A stretch of DNA of 64,000 nt from Paraburkholderia monticola (lineage in GTDB: Bacteria > Pseudomonadota > Gammaproteobacteria > Burkholderiales > Burkholderiaceae). The notes under the pieces were generated by a model. The model did no database searches. It saw only the letters and a list, made by a program, of their open reading frames with translations, and was not told the DNA's origin. Made by a program: the position numbers and the translations under genes. Below, one piece after another: positions 38,172 through 47,976 of the stretch. Numbering within the stretch: position 1 is the first letter of the stretch; each line of letters starts with the position of its first letter. The DNA is taken from the NCBI RefSeq assembly GCF_001580545.1, contig NZ_LRBG01000003.1, positions 1 through 64,000 of the forward strand, written 5' to 3'.

Positions 38172-39053
38172 TCAGCGGGCCGGCATCAAGCGCTGCACGA
38201 CCCAGCCGCCGAACACGTTGACCGCGAGCCCCGCCATCACGAGCAAGGCGCCCGCCACCTGCATCGCGGAGAGTTGCTCGCCGAGCAGCAGCGACGCCGA
38301 CGCGAGCCCGACGATCGGCACCAGCAGCGAGAACGGCGCGACCTGGCTCGCCGGATAGCGCGACAGCAGACGGCTCCACAAGCCATAGCCGAGCAAGGTC
38401 GCGATGAACGCCAGATAGACGATCGCGAAAATCGACAGCGCGCTGATACCGGTCAGCGCGCTCGCGATCTCGCGCGGCCCTTCGAACACGAACGAGGCCG
38501 CGAAGAACGGCAACGGCGGAATCAGGCTGCCCCACACGACGAGCCCGACCAGATCGACCTTACCGACCTTCTTCGTGACGATATTGCCGAGCGCCCACAT
38601 GCACGCGGCGCACAGCGTCAGCACGAAGCCGGCGAGCGACATCGAGTGGCCGCCTTGCAGGCCGATCACGGCGAGCCCCGCCGCGGCGATCAGCAGACCC
38701 GCGACGTTCGGCAAACGGAAGTGCTCATGCAGAAACAGCGCCGCGAAGATCAGCGTGAAAAACGCCTGCGCCTGCAGCACCAGCGACGCGAGCCCCGCCG
38801 GCATGCCGACGTACATCGCCGAGAACAGAAACGCGAATTGCCCGAACGAGATCGTCGCGCCATAGGCGAACAGCCACCGCCACGGCATCTGCGGCCGCTT
38901 GACGAAAAATACCGCCGGCACCGCCGCGAGCGTGAAGCGCAGCGCGCCGAGCAGCATCGGCGGCACGCCGTGCAGGCCGACCTTGATCACGACGAAATTG
39001 ACGCCCCACGCGATCACGACGACCAGTGCGAGCAGCAAGTCCCTGGGCGACAT
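38172..39053 (-). CDS. EamA-family O-acetylserine/cysteine exporter-like
   Basis: A 293-residue DMT-superfamily transporter with about ten membrane helices. It follows E. coli EamA (YdeD) over its whole length: VVVIAWGVNFVVIKVGLHGVPPMLL, GYGATISF-like QFAFLFSAMYVGMPAGLASLVLQAQAFFT, WALGNIVTKK and PFSLLVPIVGLASASLLLGE, in pieces. It probably exports cysteine-pathway metabolites. ATG 39053 is preceded by GGAGA at 6 bases; TTG 39065 was not used. Confidence 0.88.
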   Translation of the reverse strand: MSPRDLLLALVVVIAWGVNFVVIKVGLHGVPPMLLGALRFTLAAVPAVFFVKRPQMPWRWLFAYGATISFGQFAFLFSAMYVGMPAGLASLVLQAQAFFTLIFAALFLHEHFRLPNVAGLLIAAAGLAVIGLQGGHSMSLAGFVLTLCAACMWALGNIVTKKVGKVDLVGLVVWGSLIPPLPFFAASFVFEGPREIASALTGISALSIFAIVYLAFIATLLGYGLWSRLLSRYPASQVAPFSLLVPIVGLASASLLLGEQLSAMQVAGALLVMAGLAVNVFGGWVVQRLMPAR

Positions 39054-39220
39054 CTGCGTCTCCAATGTGCGGGTTCAATCCGCCAGTGTAGCGGAGGCGG
39101 CGACGTCGCATCATGGCGCCCGCTGATGCCGCGCGGGGGCCGTTGCCGTCGGCCGCACGCGACGCGCAGTAGAATCGACCATTCGACCCCTCCCCTTCCA
39201 CTTTCCCGGCGAGCCTGCCC

Positions 39221-40096
39221 ATGAGTACCTCGATCAAAGCCGTCCTCAAACCGCATTTGCGTGACATCGGCAATCTGACCGTGCGGCGTGTGCTGCCGGC
39301 CATGGCGGCGCGCCTGATCGGCCCGTTCATCTTCTTCGACCACATGGGCCCCGCGAACCTCGAACCCGGCACGGGCCTCGACGTGCGCCCGCATCCGCAC
39401 ATCGGCCTCGCAACCGTCACCTATCTGTACGACGGCGCGATCATGCATCGCGACAGCCTCGGCTCCGAGCAGAAGATCGTCCCCGGCGACGTCAACTGGA
39501 TGACGGCCGGGCGCGGCATCGTCCATTCGGAGCGCACGCCGCCGGAAGACCGCGCGCGCGGCCAGAAGATTCACGGCATCCAGACCTGGGTCGCGCTGCC
39601 GCTCGCCGACGAAGACACCGAGCCGTCGTTCGCGCATCACGCGGCCGCGACCTTGCCGGTCGTCGAGCGCAACGGCGTGTCGCTGCGCGTGATCGCGGGC
39701 ACCGCGTTCGGCGCGGTGTCGCCGGTCGCGACGTTTTCGGGCACGCTGTACGTCGCCGCCGACTTCACGCCGGGCAGCGCGTTCGCGCTGGAGCCGGAGC
39801 ACGAGGAGCGCGGCGTGTATCTGGTGGAAGGCGATCTGGAGATCGACGGCACGCCGCTCGAGGCGGGCCAGATGGCCGTGCTCGCGCTCGATGAAACCGT
39901 CACGCTGGCCAGCACGCACGGCGCGCGCGTGATGCTGCTCGGCGGCGAGAAGCTCGACGGCGAGCGCTTTATCGAATGGAATTTCGTCGCGAGCTCGCGC
40001 GAAAAGATCGAAGCCGCGAAGCTCGCGTGGACGAATCAGGAAATGGGCCACGTGCCCGGCGAAACCGAATGGATTCCGCTGCCGCAGCGCAAGTAA
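39221..40096 (+). CDS. pirin family protein
   Basis: A 291-residue bicupin of the pirin family. The N-terminal cupin carries the metal site HPHIGLATVTYLYDG and the paired H and E of GRGIVHSERTP. The C-terminal pirin domain includes GVYLVEGDLEIDGTPLEAGQM. Bacterial pirins have been linked to quercetin dioxygenase activity or pyruvate dehydrogenase regulation, but the role of this one is unknown. It lies divergent from eamA. Confidence 0.92.
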   Translation: MSTSIKAVLKPHLRDIGNLTVRRVLPAMAARLIGPFIFFDHMGPANLEPGTGLDVRPHPHIGLATVTYLYDGAIMHRDSLGSEQKIVPGDVNWMTAGRGIVHSERTPPEDRARGQKIHGIQTWVALPLADEDTEPSFAHHAAATLPVVERNGVSLRVIAGTAFGAVSPVATFSGTLYVAADFTPGSAFALEPEHEERGVYLVEGDLEIDGTPLEAGQMAVLALDETVTLASTHGARVMLLGGEKLDGERFIEWNFVASSREKIEAAKLAWTNQEMGHVPGETEWIPLPQRK

Positions 40097-40183
40097 CGGC
40101 GCCGGGCCCGCGCGCGGCTCGCCATTGAATTCGCGCGATTCGGCCGCATGTAGCCACAAACCGTTTCTATCGACGAGGAAGTA

Positions 40184-41032
40184 ATGGACACCACTCTGGC
40201 CACTTTCGAACAGGACGTCATCAAGGCGTCGATGCTGGCCCCCGTGCTGGTCGATTTCTGGGCGCCATGGTGCGGCCCCTGCAAGAGTCTCGGCCCGATG
40301 CTCGAAAAGCTCGAAGCCGAAGCCGCCGGCAAATGGAAGCTCGTCAAGGTCAACGTGGACGAGAACCACGAACTGGCCGCGCACTTCCAGGTGCGCAGCA
40401 TTCCGCACGTGATCGCGTTCGCCGACGGCCAGGCGGTCGATCAGTTCGTCGGCGTGCTGACGGAAGGCCAGCTGCGCGAGTTCCTCGACCGCCTGGTGCC
40501 GCAAGGCGCGCCGGCAGCGCGCATCGAAGCGCAAACGGCGCTCGCCGAAGGCCGTCGCGACGACGCGTACGACCTGCTGCAAGCGGCGCTCGCGTACGAC
40601 CCGGGCTTCGACGACGCGCGCATGGACCGCATCGAGCTGCTGCTCGAAGACAATCGCATCGACGAGGCACGCAGCGAAGTCGATCTGCTGTCGCCGAAAA
40701 CCACCCAAGGCATCGACGCGCGCTTCAACGCGATCAAGACGCGGCTCGACGCGGTGGACGCCGCCGCGGACCTGCCGCCCACCGATGCGCTCGAAGCGCG
40801 CGTCGCCGGCAACCCCGACGATCTCGAAGCACGCTTCGATCTCGCGAGTGCGTTTATCGCGCGACGCAAATATGCGCAGGCGCTCGAACATCTGCTCGCG
40901 ATCGTGCAGCGCGACCGCGCGTTTCGCGACGATATCGGCCGCAAGACGATGTTGTCGGTGTTCGATCTGGCCGCGCATCAGCCGGAGCTGGTGTCGCAGT
41001 GGCGGCGCAAGCTGAGCGCGTCGTTGTACTGA
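40184..41032 (+). CDS. thioredoxin-domain/TPR chaperedoxin (CnoX/YbbN-like)
   Basis: A 282-residue cytoplasmic protein. An N-terminal thioredoxin domain (residues about 5-110, with DFWAPWCGPCK and VRSIPHVIAF) is joined to C-terminal TPR-like helices (LLQAALAYDPGFDDARMDRIELLLEDN and RVAGNPDDLEARFDLASAFIA). E. coli CnoX has lost the CxxC redox pair, but this protein keeps CGPC, so it may be both redox-active and a holdase. A 12-bp tandem repeat follows the stop codon. Confidence 0.9.
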   Translation: MDTTLATFEQDVIKASMLAPVLVDFWAPWCGPCKSLGPMLEKLEAEAAGKWKLVKVNVDENHELAAHFQVRSIPHVIAFADGQAVDQFVGVLTEGQLREFLDRLVPQGAPAARIEAQTALAEGRRDDAYDLLQAALAYDPGFDDARMDRIELLLEDNRIDEARSEVDLLSPKTTQGIDARFNAIKTRLDAVDAAADLPPTDALEARVAGNPDDLEARFDLASAFIARRKYAQALEHLLAIVQRDRAFRDDIGRKTMLSVFDLAAHQPELVSQWRRKLSASLY

Positions 41033-41088
41033 TCGTTCGAAGTATTTCGCGTAGCAGCGAGTCGGGTGCGGGTTGAACGGTCCGCACC

Positions 41089-41148
41089 CACGCTGGCAAC
41101 CAGGCTGGCAACCAGGCTGGCAACCAGGCTGGCAACTAAGCTGGCAAC
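41089..41148. repeat. 12-bp tandem repeat between cnoX and tcdA
   Basis: Five units of CAGGCTGGCAAC (first unit CACGCTGGCAAC, last TAAGCTGGCAAC) run head to tail from 41089 to 41148. They end at the tcdA stop codon, which is read on the - strand. Unit length is a multiple of three, so readthrough frames stay open. Confidence 0.92.
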
Positions 41149-42005
41149 TAAGCCACGGCCCGTTTCGCCAACTCCCGCAACACATACGCGGCCGCCGCAA
41201 AACCAAAGCTCGCGGTCACGCACACGCTCGACCCGAACCCCGCGCAATTCAAGCCGACCGGCCCGGTACGTCCCGGCGACGTGCTCACGTGCTCGGCCTG
41301 CTCGTCGATATCGCACACCGCCGCTTCCGGATAGATCAACGGCTCGTCCGAATAGACGGCGCTCACCTTGAATTTCGCCTTCGGCCCGCGCGGAAAGCCA
41401 TGCTGTTTGCGCAACTGGCCACGCACCTTCGAGAGCAGCGGATCCTGGATCGTCAGCGCGAGATCGTCGATGCGGATGCGCGTCGGGTCGAGCTGACCGC
41501 CCGCGCCGCCGACCGTGATCAGCCGCTGGCCACGCTCGACGCACCACGCGATCAGCGCGGTCTTCGTGCGCACGCTGTCGATCGCGTCGATCACATAGTC
41601 GAAGCCACCGCCGAGCGTCGCCGCGAAATTGTCCGGCTCGACGAAGTCTTCGATCAGCCGCACGTCGCAATACGGATTGATCGCCGCGACGCGCTCGGCC
41701 ATCGCCTCGACCTTCGGTTTTCCGTAGTTGCCGTCGAGCGCGTGAATCTGCCGGTTAGTGTTGCTCTCCGCGACGTTGTCGAGATCGATCAGCGTGAGCG
41801 TACCGACCGCGCTACGCGCCAGCGCCTCCGCGACCCACGACCCCACGCCGCCGATGCCGATCACCGCGACATGCGCGCCCTCGAACGCGGCGAGCGCTGG
41901 CGCCCCGTACAGACGGGCGATGCCGCCGAAACGGCGCGCGCGGTCGGCGGTTTCATTGGCGTCGAGGCTGGTAGTAAGATCGGATTGCGCGGTGGTGCTG
42001 GACAT
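41148..42005 (-). CDS. tRNA threonylcarbamoyladenosine dehydratase TcdA
   Basis: A 285-residue ThiF/HesA-type ATP-dependent enzyme that dehydrates t6A37 to cyclic ct6A. The nucleotide site is HVAVIGIGGVGSWVAEALARS, followed by DLDNVAESNTNRQ and DAIDSVRTKTALIAWC. The Cys residues in VCDIDEQ and LNCAGFG are typical. TsaE, another t6A-pathway gene, is 5 kb away. Start 42005 was preferred over 42206 because the extension shares no homology and would reach the divergent pdxH start. Confidence 0.93.
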   Translation of the reverse strand: MSSTTAQSDLTTSLDANETADRARRFGGIARLYGAPALAAFEGAHVAVIGIGGVGSWVAEALARSAVGTLTLIDLDNVAESNTNRQIHALDGNYGKPKVEAMAERVAAINPYCDVRLIEDFVEPDNFAATLGGGFDYVIDAIDSVRTKTALIAWCVERGQRLITVGGAGGQLDPTRIRIDDLALTIQDPLLSKVRGQLRKQHGFPRGPKAKFKVSAVYSDEPLIYPEAAVCDIDEQAEHVSTSPGRTGPVGLNCAGFGSSVCVTASFGFAAAAYVLRELAKRAVA

Positions 42006-42204
42006 GATGAAGGCTCGAAAACACAGGCGGAACGGAGAAAGCGGCGGCGCTTTGGCAGCGCCAAACGCACGCAGCCCGTATTTTGCCTGAACACGTGAAA
42101 GCCGCCGCGCAGGGTCCCGAGCAGCGACGCAACCTTGATCCGCTCGCGGGCAAAAAAACGGCGCCTTGGCTATACTTGATTCACTGTAGCGTTCGCATAA
42201 CAAC

Positions 42205-42846
42205 ATGATCTCACTCGCCGAGCTTCGTAAAAACTATTCGCTGGGCTCGCTCGACGTTGCCGACGTCAACCACGATCCGTTCCGTCAATTCGACACGTGG
42301 TTTCAGCAGGCAATCGACGCCAAGCTGCCCGAACCGAATGCCATGACCCTCGCCACCGTCGACGCGCGCGGCCGGCCCTCGGCACGCATCGTGCTCATCA
42401 AGGCCGTCGACGAGCGCGGTTTCGTGTTCTTCACCAACTACGAGAGCCGCAAGGGCCGCGAGTTGGGCGCGAACCCCTACGCGAGCCTGCTGTTTCACTG
42501 GATCGAACTGGAGCGCCAGGTGCGTATCGAGGGCCGCGTGCTCAAAACGAGTGCAGAAGACAGCGATGCGTATTTCGTTTCGCGTCCACTCGGCTCACGC
42601 ATCGGCGCATGGGCATCGAACCAGAGTCAGCTGATTGAAAGCCGTTCGCAGCTCGAAGTACGCGAACGCGAAATCAGCCTGCAATATGGCGACAATCCTC
42701 CGCGTCCGCCGCACTGGGGTGGCTACCGTCTGGTGCCCGACGCGATCGAATTCTGGCAGGGGCGGCCGTCGCGGCTGCACGACCGGCTGCTGTTTACGCG
42801 CGCCCAGGAAAGCGCCAACTGGCAGATCGCGCGCCTGTCGCCCTAA
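42205..42846 (+). CDS. pyridoxamine 5'-phosphate oxidase
   Basis: A 213-residue FMN enzyme that oxidises PNP or PMP to PLP. Seen: [25 protein letters not shown], the FMN site [30 protein letters not shown] (in pieces), RQVRIEGRV, and the C-terminal [27 protein letters not shown] with RLSP at the end. Full length and canonical. Confidence 0.97.
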   Translation: MISLAELRKNYSLGSLDVADVNHDPFRQFDTWFQQAIDAKLPEPNAMTLATVDARGRPSARIVLIKAVDERGFVFFTNYESRKGRELGANPYASLLFHWIELERQVRIEGRVLKTSAEDSDAYFVSRPLGSRIGAWASNQSQLIESRSQLEVREREISLQYGDNPPRPPHWGGYRLVPDAIEFWQGRPSRLHDRLLFTRAQESANWQIARLSP

Positions 42847-42981
42847 CCGACGAATGACGCCGGTGCGCTGCCAACGTAGCGGCGCAACGGCGGGATTGCG
42901 TTGCGCGGCCCAAGGAGTGCGCTGCGCCCTGTCGCAATCCACACAAGCTTTGCTTTCAATCAACGAACACGGAGAGATCAC

Positions 42982-44196
42982 ATGTTCTGGGAGAAAAAGC
43001 TGGCGCAGTGGGTTGAAGATGTCAAAGCCAAAGCCAACGTTCCCGCACGCCTCGTGCTGTGGGATGGTCAGCAACACGACTTCGGGCAGTTCGCCGCGCC
43101 CCAGGTCACGCTACACGTGAAGAGCGCAACCGCGCTGCCCTATCTGCTCGAACCTAGCCTCGACAATCTCGGTGAAGCCTATGTGAAAGGCAAGATCGAC
43201 ATTGAAGGCAAGCTGTCGGACATCATCAATATCAGCTACCAGCTTGCTCGCAGCACCGTGACGAGCGCCAGCAAGCTCGCGCGCGTGCGTCGCTACTTCC
43301 ATCACTCGAAGAACTCGGACAAAAAAGCGGTCCAGTATCACTACGACGTCTCGAACGAGTTCTACAAGCTGTGGCTCGACGAGAACATGGTTTACTCGTG
43401 CGCGTACTTCGAGACCGGCACCGAAGACCTCGCGACCGCGCAGCTGAAGAAAATCGATCACATTCTGACCAAAATCCAGGTGCAGCCGGGGCAGCGTCTG
43501 CTCGACATCGGCTGTGGCTGGGGTGCGCTCGTGCTGCGCGCCGCGCAGAAGTTCGGTGCGCAGTGCGTGGGCGTCACGCTGTCGCAGAACCAGTTCGATC
43601 TCGCCACCGCACGCGTGAAAGCGGCGGGCCTCGAGAAACAGATCGAAATCCGCTTGCAGGACTATCGCGACATCCCGGGGCAGTTCGATCGCATCACGAG
43701 CGTCGGCATGTTTGAGCACGTCGGCCGCAAGAACCTGCCCGGCTATTTCCAGAAAATTCATGATCTGCTCGCCGACGACGGCATCGCGATGAACCACGGC
43801 ATCACGTCGAGCGACGCCGATAGCGGCGAAACCGCGCTCGGCGGCGGCGAGTTCATCGACCGTTTCGTGTTCCCGGACGGCGAGCTGCCGCACATCGGCC
43901 TCGCGCTCGAAGCGATGCAGCGCGGCGGGCTCGAACCGGTTGACGTCGAAAGCCTGCGCCGTCACTATGCGCACACGCTCGACATCTGGGCGGAGAATTT
44001 CGAAGCCCATGCGGACGAAGCCCGCAAGCTCGTCGACGACGAAAAATTCCGCATCTGGCGCGTCTATCTGGCCGGCTGCGCGTATGCGTTCGAAAACGAC
44101 GACGTGTCGATCTTCCAGGTGGTGTGCCGCAAAGCCGGCCGCAGCGCGACAACCCTGCCGTGGTCGCGCCGCTATATGTACGAAAAACCGCTGTGA
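42982..44196 (+). CDS. cyclopropane-fatty-acyl-phospholipid synthase
   Basis: A 404-residue SAM-dependent enzyme that adds a methylene bridge to unsaturated acyl chains of membrane phospholipids. The N-terminal lipid-binding domain includes LDNLGEAYVKGKIDIEGKL. The methyltransferase core has AVQYHYDVSNEFYKLWLDENMVYSCAYFE, LLDIGCGWGALVLRAAQKFGAQCVGVTLS and ITSVGMFEHVG (in pieces). GGAGAG lies before ATG 42982; GTG starts upstream near 42901 were not used. Confidence 0.95.
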   Translation: MFWEKKLAQWVEDVKAKANVPARLVLWDGQQHDFGQFAAPQVTLHVKSATALPYLLEPSLDNLGEAYVKGKIDIEGKLSDIINISYQLARSTVTSASKLARVRRYFHHSKNSDKKAVQYHYDVSNEFYKLWLDENMVYSCAYFETGTEDLATAQLKKIDHILTKIQVQPGQRLLDIGCGWGALVLRAAQKFGAQCVGVTLSQNQFDLATARVKAAGLEKQIEIRLQDYRDIPGQFDRITSVGMFEHVGRKNLPGYFQKIHDLLADDGIAMNHGITSSDADSGETALGGGEFIDRFVFPDGELPHIGLALEAMQRGGLEPVDVESLRRHYAHTLDIWAENFEAHADEARKLVDDEKFRIWRVYLAGCAYAFENDDVSIFQVVCRKAGRSATTLPWSRRYMYEKPL

Positions 44197-44279
44197 CCCG
44201 GCTGTAACCGGTTGCGCCGCGGCGGCGTGCATGAGCGGATACCGCGGCGCAATTCTGATCAACAGCAGGCCGGACATCG

Positions 44280-45647
44280 ATGGACCATAGCGGGACGCGT
44301 GACGTTGAAGAGCCGTTGAACGGCAACGAAGGCAAAAGCGGTGGCCCGCCGGACGGCGCGGCGCATGAGGTCTTGCAGCAGTTCGATCTGTTCGGGATGC
44401 CCGTGCAGGCAGCGATGGAAACGCCGGCCGCGTCCACAAGTGAAGCCGATTCCGGCGCAAGCGCAAGCGCTCCCGCGCAGCCAGAGCGCAAGCGCACGCC
44501 ACAGACCGCAAAAGCCGACACCGCTGCGTCGCTGTTCGAAGACGACGCCACGCCGGACAGCCCCACGCCTGAACCGGACGCACCTCCCGTCCCGACCGCC
44601 GCCCCGAAAAAACGCCGCGGCCGCGACGTAGTCGCCGCGCCGGCATCGCCCGAACTGCTCGCGCTCGCGGCGCAAATGCCGCCGCAGATCCACCTCGGCA
44701 CGTCGACGTGGTCGTTCCCGGGCTGGACCGGCATCGTCTACGGCGACGACTACAGCAACAGCAAGCTGTCGCGCGAAGGTTTGAGCGCGTACGGCGCGCA
44801 TCCGCTGCTGAAGACGGTCAGCATCGACCGCTCGTTCTATCAGGCGCTGACGGTCACCGAATACCTGCGCTACGCGCAGCAGGTGCCTGAGCACTTCCGC
44901 TTCATCGTCAAGGCGCCGATGACGATCACCGACGCCACCGTGCGCGCCGAGCGCGGCGAGCCGGTCTCGCTGAACCCGTGCTTCCTGAACGCGCAGATGG
45001 CGATCGACGATTTCGTCACGCCCTGTCTCGAAGGCCTCGGCGCCAAGGCCGGCGCGCTCGTGTTCCAGTTCTCGCCGCTGCCGGATCAGATGCTCGCGCA
45101 GCCGGCGGTGTTCATCGAGCGTCTCGGGGAGTTTTTCCACGCGCTGCCCGGACTGCCCGACGGCAGTTGCTACGCGGTCGAGATTCGCGACGCGAGTCTG
45201 CTCACGCCGCGCTTCATCCGTATGCTGAAGACGGCGGGCGTGCGCTACTGCGTCGGCATTCATGCGCGGATGCCCGATCCGCTGCGCCAGGCCGCGGCGC
45301 TCGCGCTGCTCGACGGCGAGCCGGCCGGCCCGCTGATCGTGCGCTGGAGTCTGCACGGCGGCTTCAAGTACGAACAGGCGAAGGCGAAATACGAGCCGTT
45401 CGATCGGCTCGTCGACGAAGATCCGGCGACGCGCGCGTCGCTCGCCGAACTGGCCGCGCGCTACGCGCTGGCCGGCCAGCCGGTCGTGATCGCGGTCAAC
45501 AACAAGGCGGAAGGATCGGCGCCGCTCAGCTGCGTGAAGCTGGCCGAAGCGATCGTGGAGGCGTGCGTGCGGGTCACGCAGGAACGCGCGGACGACGGCA
45601 ATGAGGGTGGCGGCATGTCATTAGCAGCACAGGAACCGTTGCAATAA
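44280..45647 (+). CDS. DUF72 domain protein
   Basis: A 455-residue protein. The first 120 residues are disordered and Ala/Pro/Thr-rich. The rest is a DUF72 (YecE-like TIM-barrel) domain: IHLGTSTWSFPGWTGIVYG, SIDRSFYQALT, FRFIVKAPMTITD and the C-terminal ALAGQPVVIAVNNKAEGSAPLS. DUF72 proteins are widely conserved and their function is unproven. It follows cfa by 83 bases on the same strand. Confidence 0.88.
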   Translation: MDHSGTRDVEEPLNGNEGKSGGPPDGAAHEVLQQFDLFGMPVQAAMETPAASTSEADSGASASAPAQPERKRTPQTAKADTAASLFEDDATPDSPTPEPDAPPVPTAAPKKRRGRDVVAAPASPELLALAAQMPPQIHLGTSTWSFPGWTGIVYGDDYSNSKLSREGLSAYGAHPLLKTVSIDRSFYQALTVTEYLRYAQQVPEHFRFIVKAPMTITDATVRAERGEPVSLNPCFLNAQMAIDDFVTPCLEGLGAKAGALVFQFSPLPDQMLAQPAVFIERLGEFFHALPGLPDGSCYAVEIRDASLLTPRFIRMLKTAGVRYCVGIHARMPDPLRQAAALALLDGEPAGPLIVRWSLHGGFKYEQAKAKYEPFDRLVDEDPATRASLAELAARYALAGQPVVIAVNNKAEGSAPLSCVKLAEAIVEACVRVTQERADDGNEGGGMSLAAQEPLQ

Positions 45648-45707
45648 CCGACAGCGGGCAGCCTTGTTGATCCGCCCGCTGCCGAAACCACTCAGGCCGC
45701 CCCGCCG

Positions 45708-46247
45708 TCAACCGGCCTTGATCCGATGCGCGAACTTCTGGCGGAATTTCGCGACCTTCGGCGCGACCACGAACGAGCAGTAGCCCTGATTCGGATGCTG
45801 CGCGAAGTAGTTCTGGTGATACGCCTCGGCGGCCCAGTAGTTGTCGCCGAGCGGCAGCACCTCGGTGACGATCTTGCCGTCGTAGATGCGCTGTTCGCCG
45901 ATCTCGCGAATCGCCTGCAGCGCGGTTTCGCGCTGCGCGTCGGAATGCGTGAAGATCGCCGAGCGGTATTGCGTGCCGACGTCGTTGCCCTGCCGGTTCA
46001 ACTGGGTCGGATCGTGGATCGCGAAGAAGATGTCGAGAATCTCGCGATAACTGATCTTCGCCGGATCGAAGTCGACCTTGACCACTTCCGCGTGACCGGT
46101 GTCGCCGTCGCAGACCTGCTCGTAGCTCGGATGGCGCGTGTGACCGCCCGCATAACCCGACTCCACCGCATTGACGCCCTCGACGCCCAGATACACCGCT
46201 TCGAGGCACCAGAAACATCCACCGCCAAGCGTTGCCGTCTCGTTCAT
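45708..46247 (-). CDS. peptide methionine sulfoxide reductase MsrA
   Basis: A 179-residue repair enzyme that reduces methionine-S-sulfoxide. The catalytic Cys is in LGGGCFWCLEAVY. SGYAGG, GHAEVVKVDFDP and AEAYHQNYFAQHPNQGYCSFV give the active site and the resolving-Cys region. Start 46247 (NETATLGGG) is standard; the frame open to 46400 has no homology upstream. Confidence 0.95.
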   Translation of the reverse strand: MNETATLGGGCFWCLEAVYLGVEGVNAVESGYAGGHTRHPSYEQVCDGDTGHAEVVKVDFDPAKISYREILDIFFAIHDPTQLNRQGNDVGTQYRSAIFTHSDAQRETALQAIREIGEQRIYDGKIVTEVLPLGDNYWAAEAYHQNYFAQHPNQGYCSFVVAPKVAKFRQKFAHRIKAG

Positions 46248-46617
46248 AAGCTTCACCCCAGAATCAGAATCACAAATAATCGGCAACCCGTCGGCCTGTG
46301 TCACGCCGCCGGGTCTGCCACCGCAATCGAATATATGGCCGAAAACGCGTCCTGAAAGGCACCCCCTCGTGCGATTGCGCAGCGGAACAGATCGCGCCAT
46401 TGCGGCAAATCCGGCGGTACCGATATCGAGTATAGAAACGCCGGCGCACGATGGGTGAATAACCCTGCATCACTTCAGCATGCCCCGTACCCGCGCATCA
46501 ATCCAGGACGATCGGCAACTTTTCTGGTGGCCGCGGAAGTTGTTCGGCCACCGGCTTCGGCCAAGAATGCAGTCCAGGGATTGCACGTATCAGATCGATG
46601 CCAGGAGGAGAACAGAC

Positions 46618-47970
46618 GTGTTGAGCGCGGAAAAGAATCAGTTGCTGACCCAGGTGGGACCGGGCACGCCGATGGGCGAATATCTACGCCGCTACTGGCA
46701 TCCGGTCGCCGGCGCGAGCGAATTCGACGACAAGGCGGTGCGGCCGATTCGCCTGTTCGGCGAAGACCTCGTGCTGTTCAAAAGCCTGTCCGGCCAGTAC
46801 GGGCTGATCCAGCGACGCTGCCCGCACCGCAATGCCGATCTGGCGTTTGGCTTCGTCGAACAGGACGGTCTGCGCTGCGCGTATCACGGCTGGGAGTTCG
46901 GCTCGAACGGAGCGTGCCTGCATCAGCCCTTCGAGGAGATCGTCGATGCCGACGCGCGCCTGCGCAAGAAGACCACGGTCAAGGCCTACGAAGTGCGCGA
47001 GAAGGCCGGCATGCTGTGGGCGTACATGGGACCCGCGCCGGCGCCCGAGCTGCCCGACTGGGAGCTGTTCAATTTCAGGAACGGCTTCGCGCAGGCAGTT
47101 TTTGCCGAACTGCCATGCAACTGGTTCCAGTGCCAGGAAAATTCGATCGATCCGATTCACTTCGAGTGGACCCACAACAACTGGACCGCGCGTCAGCACG
47201 ACAGCCACGCCGAGTACGTGCCCACGCATCTGAAGACACAGTACGAAGAGTTCGAGCATGGCTTCGTCTACAAGCGGCTGCGCGCGTCGGAGACCGAGCA
47301 GAATCCGATGTGGACCGTCGGGCGCGTCACGCTGTGGCCGAACGCGTTCTATCTCGGTCACCACTTCGAATGGCGCGTACCGATCGACGACGAGAACACG
47401 CTGAGCGTGCTGTGGGTGTTCAGCCGCGTGCCGCGCGAGCAGGAGCCGTACGTGCAGCAGCGCATTCCGTCCTGGTATGGGCCGCTCTACGACGAGAACG
47501 GCGCCTGGATCACGAGCCACGTCGCGAATCAGGATTTCGCCGCGTGGGTCGGCCAGGGGCGCATCACCGATCGCACGAAGGAAACGCTCGGTGCCAGCGA
47601 CCGCGGCATCGTGATGCTGCGCAAGCGCTTCTTCGACGAACTCGACGCGGTTGCGGCCGGCGCCGAACCGAAGGGCCTGATTCGCGACCCGGCGGCCAAC
47701 CACGACGTACCGTTGCCGTCCGCGTGCCGTGACGAGATGATCGACGGCCTGCCGCGCGCGGAGCTCGATCGGCATCCGCTGCTCGGACCGTATCTGCGCG
47801 ACTTCATCGGGCAGGCGGGACAACCGGAACAGGTACGCGCCGATTACGAACAGGCCATCGGGCAGAAAACGCAGCGCGCGAAGTTTTTTATCGTGCATGG
47901 CGCGTCGGCCAACGCGGCGACGAACGACCCCGCCCGCGTCGAATCCACTGACCAATCGGCGAGCCGCTAA
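46618..47970 (+). CDS. Rieske non-heme iron oxygenase, large subunit
   Basis: A 450-residue ring-hydroxylating oxygenase. The Rieske cluster ligands are Cys68/His70 in CPHRN and Cys87/His90 in CAYHGW. The mononuclear iron site is Asp178, His181 and His186 in NSIDPIHFEWTH. No small (beta) subunit gene is present, as in the phthalate/vanillate-type group of oxygenases. Start GTG 46618 lies 8 bases after a strong GGAGGAG; TTG 46621 is also possible. The reductase gene follows after 6 bases, forming an operon. The substrate is unknown. Confidence 0.9.
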   Translation: MLSAEKNQLLTQVGPGTPMGEYLRRYWHPVAGASEFDDKAVRPIRLFGEDLVLFKSLSGQYGLIQRRCPHRNADLAFGFVEQDGLRCAYHGWEFGSNGACLHQPFEEIVDADARLRKKTTVKAYEVREKAGMLWAYMGPAPAPELPDWELFNFRNGFAQAVFAELPCNWFQCQENSIDPIHFEWTHNNWTARQHDSHAEYVPTHLKTQYEEFEHGFVYKRLRASETEQNPMWTVGRVTLWPNAFYLGHHFEWRVPIDDENTLSVLWVFSRVPREQEPYVQQRIPSWYGPLYDENGAWITSHVANQDFAAWVGQGRITDRTKETLGASDRGIVMLRKRFFDELDAVAAGAEPKGLIRDPAANHDVPLPSACRDEMIDGLPRAELDRHPLLGPYLRDFIGQAGQPEQVRADYEQAIGQKTQRAKFFIVHGASANAATNDPARVESTDQSASR

Positions 47971-47976
47971 ACCGCC

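Noticed and set aside
41089..41148. Short tandem repeats as a CRISPR array
   Set aside because: Units are 12 bp with no spacers and no cas genes nearby.
39014..41206. A 730-codon open frame on the - strand covering pirin and cnoX
   Set aside because: The opposite strand encodes recognisable proteins, and the antisense translation has no family signal.
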